Shown here: piece by piece, positions 9,670 to 17,650 of the stretch
Layout: each line of letters begins with the position of its first letter
How positions within the stretch are numbered: the stretch's first letter is position 1
From: Streptomyces sp. SID13726
Lineage (GTDB): Bacteria; Actinomycetota; Actinomycetes; Streptomycetales; Streptomycetaceae
Reading direction: 5' to 3'
DNA: 64,000 nucleotides
NCBI RefSeq assembly: GCF_010548375.1
Contig: NZ_JAAGLY010000003.1
Location: 558,001 to 622,000 of the forward strand
Made by a program: the position numbers and the translations under genes
The notes under the pieces: model-generated
What the model was told of the DNA's origin: nothing
The model's input: the letters and a program-made list of their open reading frames with translations, nothing else
The model's database searches: none

Positions 9670-10688
9670 CACCTGGTGCCCTTCGCGGCGTACTTGGCCA
9701 CGGTCTCGACGTTCGACTTGTCGACGAAGGCGGGACCGGTCAGCACCGGCTGCTCGCCGCCGCCCATGTAGTTGCCGTTGTTCTTGTAGAGCCACAGCGA
9801 GTCGATCGCCAAGTAGCCCTGGAGGTAGGGCTGCTGGTCGACGGCGAACTCGATGGTGCCCTTGCTGATGGCGCCCGTCAGGTCCTTGTTGAGGTCGAAG
9901 GTGGCGATCTTCGCCTTGCTGCCCGCGTCGGACACCGACTGCACCGCGGTCAGCGCGAAGGGCGCGCCCAGGGTGACGACGTAGTCGATGGACTTGTCCT
10001 GCGAGAGCTTGGCGGTGATCGTCGACTTCACGGACGGCATGTCGGTGCCGTTGACGTTCAGCGTCTGGAGCTTGCCGGTGAAGGTCTTCTTCACACCGTC
10101 GCAGCGCTGGGTCAGGCCGATGTTGCCCTGCTCCTGGATGACACAGACGGCGTTCTTGGCACCGGCCTCGTTGAGCCGCTTGCCGAGCGCCTCGCCGGCG
10201 ACCGACTCGTCCTGGCCGAAGAACTCCATCAGGCCGAGCTTCTGCCACTCGCTGACACCGGAGTTGAGGCCGACGACGGGTATGCCCGCCGCCTTCGCCT
10301 TGCTCACGACGTCCTTGAGGGCGTCCGGCTTGGCGAGGGTGATCGCGATGCCGTCGACCTTCTTGTCGATGGCGTTCTGCACCAGGTTGGCCTGGTTGGC
10401 CGCGCTCGGGTCGGCGGAGTAGACCAGGTCCACGTTGTCCTTGGCCGCCGCGGCCTCGGCACCCTTGCGGACGATGTCCCAGAAGGTGTCGCCGGGCGAC
10501 TGGTGCGTGACCAGGGCGATGGTCATCCGGGGTGTGGTGGCCTTGCCCGCGGAGGCGCCGTCCGCGCTCTCCTCGGACTTCTTGCCGCCCGAGCTGCTGG
10601 AGCAGCCGGCGAGCGTCAGGGCCGCGGCCGCGGCGAGTGCCACGGCGGGAGCGAATCTCCGCGAACGGGAGAGAGAAGAGCGATCCAT
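9669..10688 (-). CDS. Sugar-binding lipoprotein of ABC transporter (periplasmic-binding protein type 1)
   Basis: 339 residues. The N-terminus RSRRF is followed by an alanine-rich hydrophobic core and lipobox LAGC (Cys29), so it is a secreted lipoprotein. The body matches ribose/inositol-type type-1 binding proteins: IALVTHQSPGDTFWDIVRKG at the first strand, IDKKVDGIAITLAKPDAL, and IPVVGLNSG. The start at 10688 was chosen over the upstream in-frame ATG at 10745 because it gives a proper signal peptide directly after AAGGAA. It is the first gene of the importer operon, divergent from the iolC remnant and iolD. Confidence 0.93.
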   Translation of the reverse strand: MDRSSLSRSRRFAPAVALAAAAALTLAGCSSSSGGKKSEESADGASAGKATTPRMTIALVTHQSPGDTFWDIVRKGAEAAAAKDNVDLVYSADPSAANQANLVQNAIDKKVDGIAITLAKPDALKDVVSKAKAAGIPVVGLNSGVSEWQKLGLMEFFGQDESVAGEALGKRLNEAGAKNAVCVIQEQGNIGLTQRCDGVKKTFTGKLQTLNVNGTDMPSVKSTITAKLSQDKSIDYVVTLGAPFALTAVQSVSDAGSKAKIATFDLNKDLTGAISKGTIEFAVDQQPYLQGYLAIDSLWLYKNNGNYMGGGEQPVLTGPAFVDKSNVETVAKYAAKGTR

Positions 10689-10936
10689 CTTTCCTTGCAC
10701 CTCACTGTGCGACGGGGAGAACGTCGGGAAAGGGGGCGGAATCACGCCGATTGCGTTGGGACGGAATCCAATCCCCGAGCGCGCCCGCTGTCAATACTTT
10801 GTTAAGACATCATTTCACGCACAGGTCCGAATGTAAGTACAAACTATTGACAGCGTTGCCCTCCGAGTCCTACACCTGGGGAAGCACCAGGCCCGTTGGG
10901 CCCGGCGTCCCCAGCCCGGATCGAGGAGCGTCGCGC
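10689..10936. promoter_or_regulatory. Divergent promoter region of the importer operon and the iolC-remnant/iolD operon
   Basis: About 250 AT-richer bases between two divergent operons. CGCTGTCAATA at 10786-10796 plus TTTGT at 10798-10802 is mirrored by ACAAA at 10839-10843 and TATTGACAGCG at 10845-10855, giving 17-bp arms with one mismatch (position 10797/10844) and a 36-nt spacer. Each arm contains an outward-facing TTGACA -35-like hexamer, one for each operon. A plausible plus-strand -10 is near CTACAC about 17 nt further. The symmetry suggests one regulator, probably the GntR protein encoded downstream of iolD, controls both directions. Confidence 0.65.
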
Positions 10937-11227
10937 ATGGCCGAGCCAGTCCAGCAGTTCGACGTGATCAGTATGGGCCGTATCGGAGTTGATCTCTACC
11001 CGCTCCCTCCCGGTATGCCATCGACGCAGGTCAGGCCCTACGGAAGGCCCCTGGGCGGCTCGATCGCCGACGTCGCTGCCCGGCCCGCCCGCCGCCCTGC
11101 CGCCGGCCCCCGTACGCACACCGATCCGCACGGCACACATCTCCACCAGACCCTCACCGAGTCCGCCGTCGACCACCGCCGGGCGCCCTCCCGCCGCCCC
11201 CTCCACACCGCACCGGAGAAGTCCTGA
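10937..11227 (+). pseudogene. iolC: Truncated/degraded iolC (5-dehydro-2-deoxygluconokinase) remnant
   Basis: A 96-codon open frame whose first ~35 residues (MAEPVQQFDVISMGRIGVDL, then YPL and a GGS motif) match the N-terminus of PfkB-type IolC kinases, which are normally over 300 residues. Homology can still be followed weakly (RTHTDPHGTHLHQTL versus the family RTGxDPFGxxLHxAL) to about residue 80. The rest of the kinase, including the ATP site and catalytic Asp, is missing. A good ribosome site (GAGGAG) and the TGATG overlap with iolD are preserved, so the remnant may be kept as a translated leader for iolD. It could also be a short regulatory protein. Confidence 0.75.
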
Positions 11228-13101
11228 TGAGCAGCACGACCCGCCTCACCGTCGCCCAAGCCCTGGTGCGGTTCCTGTCCGTCCAGTACACGGAGCGTGA
11301 CGGCGTACGGCACCGGCTGATCGCCGGGACCTGGGGCATCTTCGGCCACGGCAACGTGGCGGGCATCGGGCAGGCGCTCCTGGAGGCGGGCGAGGACGCG
11401 ATGCCCTTCCACCAGGGCCGCAACGAGCAGGCCATGGTCCACGCGGCGGTCGGCCACGCCCGCCAGCTGAACCGGCTCTCCGCGCAGGCGGTCACCACGT
11501 CGATCGGCCCGGGCGCCACGAACCTGGTCACCGGCGCCGCCCTGGCCACCATCAACCGCCTCCCGGTCCTGCTGCTGCCCGGCGACTACTTCGCCACCCG
11601 CGCCGCCGACCCGCTCCTCCAGCAGCTGGAGCACCCGACCGAGGCCGACGTCTCGGTGAACGACACCCTGCGCCCGGTCTCCCGTTACTTCGACCGCGTC
11701 CACCGCCCCGAGGCCCTGATCCCCTCCGCCCTCCAGGCCATGCGGATCCTCGCCGACCCGGCCGAGACCGGCGCGGTCACCCTCGCCCTCCCCCAGGACG
11801 TGCAGGCGGAGGCGTACGACTGGCCGGAGGAGTTCTTCGCCGAGCGCGTGTGGCGGGTACGGCGTCCCGCGCCGGACCCGGTCGAACTGGCGGAGGCGGT
11901 ACGGGCGATCAGGTCGGCCGCCCGCCCCCTGATCGTCGCGGGCGGCGGAGTCCACCACAGCGAGGCCGAGGACGCGCTGAAGTCCCTGGCCGACGCCACC
12001 GGCATCCCGGTCGCCTCCACCCAGGCGGGCAAGGGCGCCCTGCGCCACGACCACCCCGCCGACCTCGGCGGCATCGGCCACACCGGCACGGCGGTCGCCG
12101 ACGACCTCGCCCGCACCGCCGACCTGGTCATCGGCGTGGGCACCCGCTACTCCGACTTCACCACCGCCTCCGGCACCCTCTTCCAGAACCCGCACGTGCG
12201 CTTCCTCAACCTCAACATCACCGCCTTCGACGCCCACAAGCTGGCCGCGCGGACCGTCGTATGCGATGCGCGGGCGGGTCTGGAGGCGCTGGCGCCCGCA
12301 CTCGAAGGCCACCGCGTGGACGCGGCCTACGAGGCCGAGTACGCGACCGGCAAGAAGCGCTGGGAGCAGGTCGTCGAGGCGGCCTACGCGGCGGCCGACG
12401 ACAACGCCGTCCCCACCCAGACCCAGCTGCTCGGCGCACTGGACTCGGTGGTCGGCGACGAGGACGTGGTGATCAACGCGGCGGGCTCGCTCCCCGGCGA
12501 CCTGCACAAGCTGTGGCGGGCCCGCTCCCCGCGCCAGTACCACCTGGAGTACGGCTACTCCTGCATGGGCTACGAGATCCCGGCGGCGATCGGCGTCCAG
12601 CAGGCGACCCCGGACACCCCGGTGTGGGCGCTGGTGGGCGACGGCACCTATCTGATGATGCCGACGGAGCTGGTCACCGCGGTCCAGGAGGGCCTGCCGA
12701 TCAACCTGGTCCTCATCCAGAACCACGGCTACGCCTCCATCGGCGGCCTCTCGGAGTCGGTGGGCGGTGAGCGCTTCGGCACCGCCTACCGCTACCGCGC
12801 CGCCGACGGCACGTTCAGCGGCGACCCGCTCCCGGTCGACCTGGCCGCCAACGCGGCCAGCCTCGGCATGGACGTCCTGCGCGCGAAGACCGTGCGCGAG
12901 CTGCGCGAGGCCCTCGCCGCCGCACGCGCCTCGGACCGGCCGACCTGCGTCTACGTCGAGACGGACACCGTGAACCCGGCCGCTCCCCCGGCGGAGGCCT
13001 GGTGGGACGTGCCGGTGGCGCGGACGGCGTCCCGCGAGGCCGCCGTCGAGGCCCGGACGGAGTACGACCGTCAGGTCGCCGCCCGCCGCACCCACCTCTG
13101 A
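11227..13101 (+). CDS. iolD: 3D-(3,5/4)-trihydroxycyclohexane-1,2-dione acylhydrolase (decyclizing)
   Basis: A 624-residue thiamine-diphosphate enzyme of full family length. The N-terminal PYR domain carries the catalytic Glu67 in HQGRNEQAM, the central domain has LIVAGGGVHHSEAED, and the C-terminal ThDP domain has GYSCMGYEIPAAIG and the metal motif GDGTYLMMPTEL...NLVLIQNHG. IolD opens the cyclohexanetrione ring in myo-inositol catabolism. Its ATG overlaps the stop of the iolC remnant, which couples translation. The regulator gene follows after 34 nt. The downstream kinase IolC is not intact here, so pathway completion needs genes elsewhere. Confidence 0.95.
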   Translation: MSSTTRLTVAQALVRFLSVQYTERDGVRHRLIAGTWGIFGHGNVAGIGQALLEAGEDAMPFHQGRNEQAMVHAAVGHARQLNRLSAQAVTTSIGPGATNLVTGAALATINRLPVLLLPGDYFATRAADPLLQQLEHPTEADVSVNDTLRPVSRYFDRVHRPEALIPSALQAMRILADPAETGAVTLALPQDVQAEAYDWPEEFFAERVWRVRRPAPDPVELAEAVRAIRSAARPLIVAGGGVHHSEAEDALKSLADATGIPVASTQAGKGALRHDHPADLGGIGHTGTAVADDLARTADLVIGVGTRYSDFTTASGTLFQNPHVRFLNLNITAFDAHKLAARTVVCDARAGLEALAPALEGHRVDAAYEAEYATGKKRWEQVVEAAYAAADDNAVPTQTQLLGALDSVVGDEDVVINAAGSLPGDLHKLWRARSPRQYHLEYGYSCMGYEIPAAIGVQQATPDTPVWALVGDGTYLMMPTELVTAVQEGLPINLVLIQNHGYASIGGLSESVGGERFGTAYRYRAADGTFSGDPLPVDLAANAASLGMDVLRAKTVRELREALAAARASDRPTCVYVETDTVNPAAPPAEAWWDVPVARTASREAAVEARTEYDRQVAARRTHL

Positions 13102-13135
13102 CCAGCGCCCCCGACCCCACCAGGGAGGTACCTCC

Positions 13136-13921
13136 ATGGCGAAGCCCGGCGACAGCTCACGTGCCGCCTCGGCCCCCGCGCTCGACTCCCTGGACTTCGC
13201 CCTGGACCGGGCCAGTCCGGTGCCCCTGTACTACCAGCTCGCCCGGCAGCTGGAGGCCGCGATCGAACACGGGGTGCTCGCCCCGGGGAACCTCCTGGGC
13301 AACGAGATCGACCTCTCCGTACGCCTGGGCCTGTCCCGCCCGACGGTCCGCCAGGCCATCCAGACCCTGGTCGAGAAGGGCCTGCTGGTCCGGCGGCGCG
13401 GGGTGGGCACCCAGGTGGTGCACAGCCAGGTCAAGCGCCCGCTGGAACTGAGCAGTCTCTACGACGACCTGGAGGCGGCCGGGCAGGGTCCGGCGACCCG
13501 GGTCGTGCGCAACGAGACCGTCCCGGCGTCGGCGGACGTGGCGGCCGCGCTGTCCGTCCCGGAGGGCAGCGGGGTCACCCTGCTGGAGCGGCTGCGCCTC
13601 ACCCACGGCCAGCCGGTGGCGCTGCTCAGCAACTACCTCCCGGCGGACCTGCTCGACCTGGACAGCGAGCGCCTGGAGTCGACCGGCCTGTACCGCGTGA
13701 TGCGCACGGCCGGCATCACCCTGCACAGCGCCCGCCAGACCGTCGGCGCCCGCTCCGCCACCGCCGAGGAGGCCGCCCGCCTCGACGAGAAGGAGGGCGC
13801 GGCCGTCCTGACCATGCAGCGCACGGCGTACGACGACACCGGGCGGCCGGTCGAGTACGGCACGCACATCTACCGGGCCTCGCGGTACGCGTTCGACTTC
13901 CAGCTGCTGGTCCGCCCCTGA
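13136..13921 (+). CDS. GntR-family transcriptional regulator with UTRA ligand domain
   Basis: 261 residues. An N-terminal winged helix (about residues 28-95) contains VPLYYQLARQLEAAIEHG and the recognition region SVRLGLSRPTVRQAI, then a wing with RRRGVGTQV. A UTRA effector-binding domain (115-255) has TLLERLRLTHGQPVALLSNY and YDDTGRPVEYGTHIYR. This is the HutC subfamily layout. It has a strong GGGAGGT ribosome site and follows iolD closely, so it is the likely repressor of the inositol genes and a candidate for binding the inverted repeat at 10786-10855. The inducer is probably an inositol catabolite (inference). Confidence 0.93.
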   Translation: MAKPGDSSRAASAPALDSLDFALDRASPVPLYYQLARQLEAAIEHGVLAPGNLLGNEIDLSVRLGLSRPTVRQAIQTLVEKGLLVRRRGVGTQVVHSQVKRPLELSSLYDDLEAAGQGPATRVVRNETVPASADVAAALSVPEGSGVTLLERLRLTHGQPVALLSNYLPADLLDLDSERLESTGLYRVMRTAGITLHSARQTVGARSATAEEAARLDEKEGAAVLTMQRTAYDDTGRPVEYGTHIYRASRYAFDFQLLVRP

Positions 13922-13922
13922 C

Positions 13923-14906
13923 TCAGTGGGCCGCGTCCAGCCGGGCCCGCTGCTCCTGGGTCAGTTCCAGGTCCACCGCGGCGAGGTTCTCCTCCAGCTG
14001 CGCCACGGAGGAGACCCCGGCGAGCGGGACGATGGGCAGGTCGGCGCCGATCTGCCAGGCCAGCACGACCTGGTTGACGGTCGCGCCGGTCTCCTTCGCC
14101 ACCTCGGCCAGGGCCGCGAGGCGGGGCGGGGTGCCGGGGTGGTCGAAGTCCTGGGGCAGCCGGTCCGGGTGGGTGTAGGCGCCCCTGAGGAGGGGTGAGT
14201 AGGCGACCAGGGTCAGGCCGGGCTCGGCCCTCAGATAGCTCAGCAGGTCGGGTCCGACATGGCCGAGGCTGCCGTCGGGGAAGAGGCTCTGGGGCACGTC
14301 GGTGCGGGGCCGCAGGTGGGTGTACGCGTACTGGAGGACCTCGTACCCGGCCAGCCCCGCCGCGGCGGCGAGCGCCCGGGCCCGTTCGACCCGCCAGGTC
14401 GCGTGGTTGCTCGCGCCGAGCAGGCCCACGGTGCCCTCGGCGACCAGCTCGCCGAACGCCTCGACCGTCTCCTGGAGCGGCACCCGGTGGTCCTCGATGT
14501 GGGCGTAGAGCAGGTCCAGCTTCGCCACGCCCAGACGTTCCCGGCTCCGCTCGGCGGACTCGCGGATCACCTTCACCGACAGGCCCTCCGGGTTGTCGAC
14601 GAAGCCGGTGCCGGGGGCCAGGGGGCGGGCGCCGAGCTTGGTGGCGATGAAGACCTCGTCGCCGATGCCACGGCTGCGCCGCCACCGGCCGAGCAGCTCC
14701 TCGCTCTGGCCGCCCTGACCGCCGTCCTCCCAGAAGGCGTAGTTGTCGGACGTGTCGATGAAGTTGCCGCCGGCCTCGACATAGCGGTCGAGGACGGCGA
14801 AGGAGGTCTCCTCGTCGGTGCGTGAGCCGAAGAGCATGGCGCCGAGGGCGAGGACGCTGACCTCGCGGCGGGTGGCCGGGGCGGTGCCGATGGTGCGGAA
14901 CTTCAT
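13923..14906 (-). CDS. Aldo/keto reductase
   Basis: 327 residues forming an AKR TIM barrel. The N-terminal VSVLALGAMLFGSRTDEETSF opens the barrel. Asp51 and Tyr56 in FIDTSDNY, Lys90 in FIATKLG and a His in LLYAHIEDH form the catalytic tetrad, and LGASNH and VLAWQIGADLPIVPLAGVSS match the NADPH-binding end. It reduces aldehydes or ketones with NADPH. The start at MKFRTIG follows GGAGGG and lies just downstream of a MerR-type promoter, implying inducible expression in response to a stress or xenobiotic signal. It ends 1 nt from the stop of the GntR gene in a tail-to-tail arrangement. Confidence 0.93.
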   Translation of the reverse strand: MKFRTIGTAPATRREVSVLALGAMLFGSRTDEETSFAVLDRYVEAGGNFIDTSDNYAFWEDGGQGGQSEELLGRWRRSRGIGDEVFIATKLGARPLAPGTGFVDNPEGLSVKVIRESAERSRERLGVAKLDLLYAHIEDHRVPLQETVEAFGELVAEGTVGLLGASNHATWRVERARALAAAAGLAGYEVLQYAYTHLRPRTDVPQSLFPDGSLGHVGPDLLSYLRAEPGLTLVAYSPLLRGAYTHPDRLPQDFDHPGTPPRLAALAEVAKETGATVNQVVLAWQIGADLPIVPLAGVSSVAQLEENLAAVDLELTQEQRARLDAAH

Positions 14907-14949
14907 GGTGATTCCCTCCGTGTGTGCCCGTCTCCGGGGCACACACGGG

Positions 14950-14980
14950 AGTCTTCATCTTGAAGCGCACTTCAAGTCAA
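14950..14980 (-). promoter_or_regulatory. MerR-family promoter/operator for the aldo/keto reductase
   Basis: On the minus strand a -35 hexamer TTGACT (14980-14975) and a -10-like AAGACT (14955-14950) are separated by exactly 19 nt, the abnormal spacing of MerR-activated promoters. The spacer holds a palindrome with 7-bp arms, CTTGAAG and CTTCAAG (14959-14965 and 14970-14976), around CGCA. Family knowledge says a MerR activator twists such DNA to allow transcription. No merR gene is present in the window. Confidence 0.8.
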
Positions 14981-14992
14981 GGACTTGCGCGC

Positions 14993-15655
14993 TCACTTGC
15001 TGAACGGGCCTTCCAGAGCCGCCCACTGGAGCAACATGATGGTCTTCGCGTCGGCGATCTCACCGGTTCGGATCATCTCCAGCGCCCTCGGGAAGGGCAG
15101 TTCGAGGATCTCGATGTCCTCGCCCTCCTCGTCGAGGCCACCGCCCTCGTGGGTGCGGGTCGACGGAGCGTACTCGGCGGCGTAGAAACTGACCCGCTCG
15201 GTGACCGAGCCGGGGCTCATGTAGACGTCGAAGACGTGCCGGACCTCCCCGATGGTGTGCCCGGTCTCCTCGACGACCTCGCGCCGCACGGCGATCTCGG
15301 GGTGCTCGTCATCGTCGTCCAGCAGTCCACCGGGGGTCTCGATCAGCAGCCCGTCGGGGTGGCCGTTGACATACACCGGGAAGCGGAACTGCCGGGTGAG
15401 CAGCACGGTTTCCCGTTCGACGTCGTACAGCAGCATGGTGGCGCCGTTGCCGCGGTCGTGCGTCTCGCGCTGCTGGGTGCTCCAGGTGCCGTCGGCGCGC
15501 TGGAGGTCGAAGGTCGTGGCCCGCTCGACGTACCAGTGGCTGGACAGCAGTTTCACGTCCCGGACCTTGACGCGCGGGTTGCCGGTCAGGTCCAGGCCGG
15601 TGCGGTCGAGCCCGGTGCGGCCGCGACGGTCGGGGGTGTCGATGCCCTCGGTCAT
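14993..15655 (-). CDS. NUDIX hydrolase (ADP-ribose/GDP-mannose pyrophosphatase-like)
   Basis: 220 residues. A central NUDIX box is visible as ETPGGLLDDDDEHPEIAVRR followed by EVVEETGH, the metal-binding REVxEExG core, with PGSVTERVSFY downstream as in ADP-sugar pyrophosphatases. The N-terminal region supplies the dimerising beta strands (VKVRDVKLLSSHWYVERATTFD). Probable role: hydrolysis of a nucleoside diphosphate sugar or ADP-ribose. The ATG at 15655 overlaps the stop codon of a 17-codon upstream ORF (ATGA), and has only a weak ribosome site of its own, so it may depend on translational coupling. Confidence 0.9.
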   Translation of the reverse strand: MTEGIDTPDRRGRTGLDRTGLDLTGNPRVKVRDVKLLSSHWYVERATTFDLQRADGTWSTQQRETHDRGNGATMLLYDVERETVLLTRQFRFPVYVNGHPDGLLIETPGGLLDDDDEHPEIAVRREVVEETGHTIGEVRHVFDVYMSPGSVTERVSFYAAEYAPSTRTHEGGGLDEEGEDIEILELPFPRALEMIRTGEIADAKTIMLLQWAALEGPFSK

Positions 15656-15705
15656 CGGACACCGGCCGGGCGGAGGCGGGGGGAGATCAGCTGCGAGTTG
15701 GTCAT
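15652..15705 (-). CDS. 17-residue upstream ORF coupled to the NUDIX gene
   Basis: An ATG at 15705 opens a short frame encoding MTNSQLISPRLRPAGVR that ends in a TGA overlapping the NUDIX ATG (ATGA). A TAGAAG sequence about 7 nt before this ATG could be a -10 box, making the transcript nearly leaderless. The overlap suggests a coupling or leader peptide; the peptide itself matches nothing I know. It is below the usual ORF-calling size and could be chance. Confidence 0.4.
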   Translation of the reverse strand: MTNSQLISPRLRPAGVR

Positions 15706-15722
15706 GCCCGCTTCTACCATTT

Positions 15723-15734
15723 CGGACCGGTCCG
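15723..15734. promoter_or_regulatory. 12-bp perfect palindrome between divergent NUDIX and acyltransferase genes
   Basis: CGGACCGGTCCG is a perfect 12-bp palindrome centred in the 140-nt divergent gap, just upstream of the putative -10 for the NUDIX side. It may be an operator; GC-rich palindromes of this size also occur by chance in this genome. Confidence 0.3.
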
Positions 15735-15793
15735 CGTCGCGCGGCCGCCTTCCCCCCTTCCGTGCCGGGCCCCACTCTGCCTAGCGTGCGGTC

Positions 15794-17650
15794 ATGGATC
15801 TTCCGGGACAGCCGTCCGTACGGCACTTCGACCACTGCCCCTGGCTCTTCACCGGTCAGGCCACCGAGGAACAGCGCCTAGCGCAGCGGGAGGTGCAGCG
15901 GGCGGTCGTCGGGGACACCGGCTTCGGTGAGCGCTGCTACGTCGCCGAGTCCGCGGCGGTCTTCCCGGACCGACTGCGCCTCGGGAACGACTCCTACATA
16001 GCCGCCCATGCCTACGTCACCGGCGACCTGACCACCGGCACGGACTGCACCCTGAACCCCTTCACCACGGTCCGCGGAACCGTCGCCCTCGGCAACGGCG
16101 TCCGCATCGGCGCCCACACCTCCCTGCTCGGCTTCAACCACACCATCTCCCCCGACCTGCCCGTCTTCCGCCAGCCCCTCACCAGCCGGGGCATCCGCAT
16201 CGGCGACGACGTCTGGATCGGCTCGAACGTCGTCGTGGTCGACGGCGTGACGGTCGGCGACCACTGCGTGATCGGGGCGGGGGCGGTGGTGACCAAGGAT
16301 CTGCCGGCGTGGTCGGTGGCTGCGGGGAATCCGGCTCGGGTTCTGCGGGACCGGAGGGAGCAGCGGGGACGGCGGGGAGAGGGGGTGGACTCGGGCACGG
16401 GTGCCGTGATCTCCGACCCCGGTATGAGTGGCGCGCCTGCGCATACCGGCCCTGCGGGAGTGATCTCAGCCCCCGGTACCAGCGAGGCAACCCCCGGCTC
16501 AGGCGACACGGCTCCTGAGCACCGTACAGACCATGCCGCCCCGAACTCCCGCCCAAGCACTGCCACTTCTCCGGACGGTGCCCGACGTCACCCCCTCGAC
16601 CTCGCCGGCTTCGCGGACACCGCCCGCTCCCAGGTCGCCCCGCTGCTCGAACGGTGCTGGGACGGCGAGCGCTATGTGGACCGGCCCGGCGCGGCACCCA
16701 CCGTACGGGCCCACTGCGACGCCGTGGAGATAGCCGATCTGCTGCTGAGTGCCGTGCCGGAGCAGCTGTCCGCCGAGGAGCACGTGGGTCGGCTGAGCAG
16801 ACTCCAGGACCCGAAGAGCGGACTCGTCCCCGAGTTCGGCGAGCCCCTGCCCGAGGCCGAAGCGGACGGATTCATCGGAGACGGAGCCGCGCTGTACCAC
16901 GTGCTGTGCGTCGGCTACGCGCTCGACGTGCTGGGCAGCGGCCTCCCCCACCCGGTGCGCGGAGTACAGGACATGACGGCACGTCAACTCACCACCAGGT
17001 TGGAGGCGTTGCCGTGGCGCACGGGTGCGTGGGGCGCCGGGGCATGGATCGACAGCTGGGCCACGGCGGCCCACTGGAACCTACGACACGGCGAGCCCGG
17101 CAACGCGACGACGGAGTCCCTGTTCGGCTGGCTCCTCACCCGGGCCGACCCATGGACCGGGATGTGGGGCACCCCCTCGGCCGAGGCGGGCCGACTCCAG
17201 GTGGTCAACGGCTACTACCGCCTGACACGCGGCTCGTTCGCCCAGTTCGGACTCCCGGTGCCCTACCCGGAACGAGTCGTGGACGCGGTCCTGGACCACT
17301 CCCGTGACACCCGCTACTTCGGCGCGTCCCGGGAGAACGCCTGCAACGTCCTGGACGTCGCCCACCCCCTCTGGCTGTCCACCCGCCAACTCAACGGCTA
17401 CCGCACCCCCGAGATCCAGCACTGGGCCGAACACCAACTCACCGCCCTCCTCCCCCGCTGGCACCCGAGCCACGGCTTCGCCTTCGGCCCCGGCCCCGGC
17501 CCCGAACCCGGCCTCCAGGGCACAGAAATGTGGCTGGCCATCACCTGGTACCTGGCCGACCTCCTGGGCCGCTCCGACGAGCTGGGCTACCACCCCAGAG
17601 GAATCCACCGCCCCGAACCGGCCCGACAGGGGGTGCGACGGCTGAACTGA
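15794..17650 (+). CDS. Hexapeptide (left-handed beta-helix) acyltransferase fused to a C-terminal alpha-helical domain
   Basis: 618 residues. Residues ~60-185 show hexapeptide repeats with the family ending GDDVWIGSNVVVVDGVTVGD, VIGAGAVVTKDLP and AAGNPARVL, typical of maltose/galactoside/serine acetyltransferases that move acetyl from acetyl-CoA. A low-complexity Ser/Pro/Ala linker (~190-265) leads to a ~340-residue C-terminal domain with many aromatic helices (WIDSWATAAHWNLR, GFAFGPGPGPEPGLQGTEMW) resembling alpha/alpha-barrel folds. I cannot name this domain. No ribosome site is visible, so it may be translated from a leaderless transcript. Confidence 0.85.
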   Translation: MDLPGQPSVRHFDHCPWLFTGQATEEQRLAQREVQRAVVGDTGFGERCYVAESAAVFPDRLRLGNDSYIAAHAYVTGDLTTGTDCTLNPFTTVRGTVALGNGVRIGAHTSLLGFNHTISPDLPVFRQPLTSRGIRIGDDVWIGSNVVVVDGVTVGDHCVIGAGAVVTKDLPAWSVAAGNPARVLRDRREQRGRRGEGVDSGTGAVISDPGMSGAPAHTGPAGVISAPGTSEATPGSGDTAPEHRTDHAAPNSRPSTATSPDGARRHPLDLAGFADTARSQVAPLLERCWDGERYVDRPGAAPTVRAHCDAVEIADLLLSAVPEQLSAEEHVGRLSRLQDPKSGLVPEFGEPLPEAEADGFIGDGAALYHVLCVGYALDVLGSGLPHPVRGVQDMTARQLTTRLEALPWRTGAWGAGAWIDSWATAAHWNLRHGEPGNATTESLFGWLLTRADPWTGMWGTPSAEAGRLQVVNGYYRLTRGSFAQFGLPVPYPERVVDAVLDHSRDTRYFGASRENACNVLDVAHPLWLSTRQLNGYRTPEIQHWAEHQLTALLPRWHPSHGFAFGPGPGPEPGLQGTEMWLAITWYLADLLGRSDELGYHPRGIHRPEPARQGVRRLN

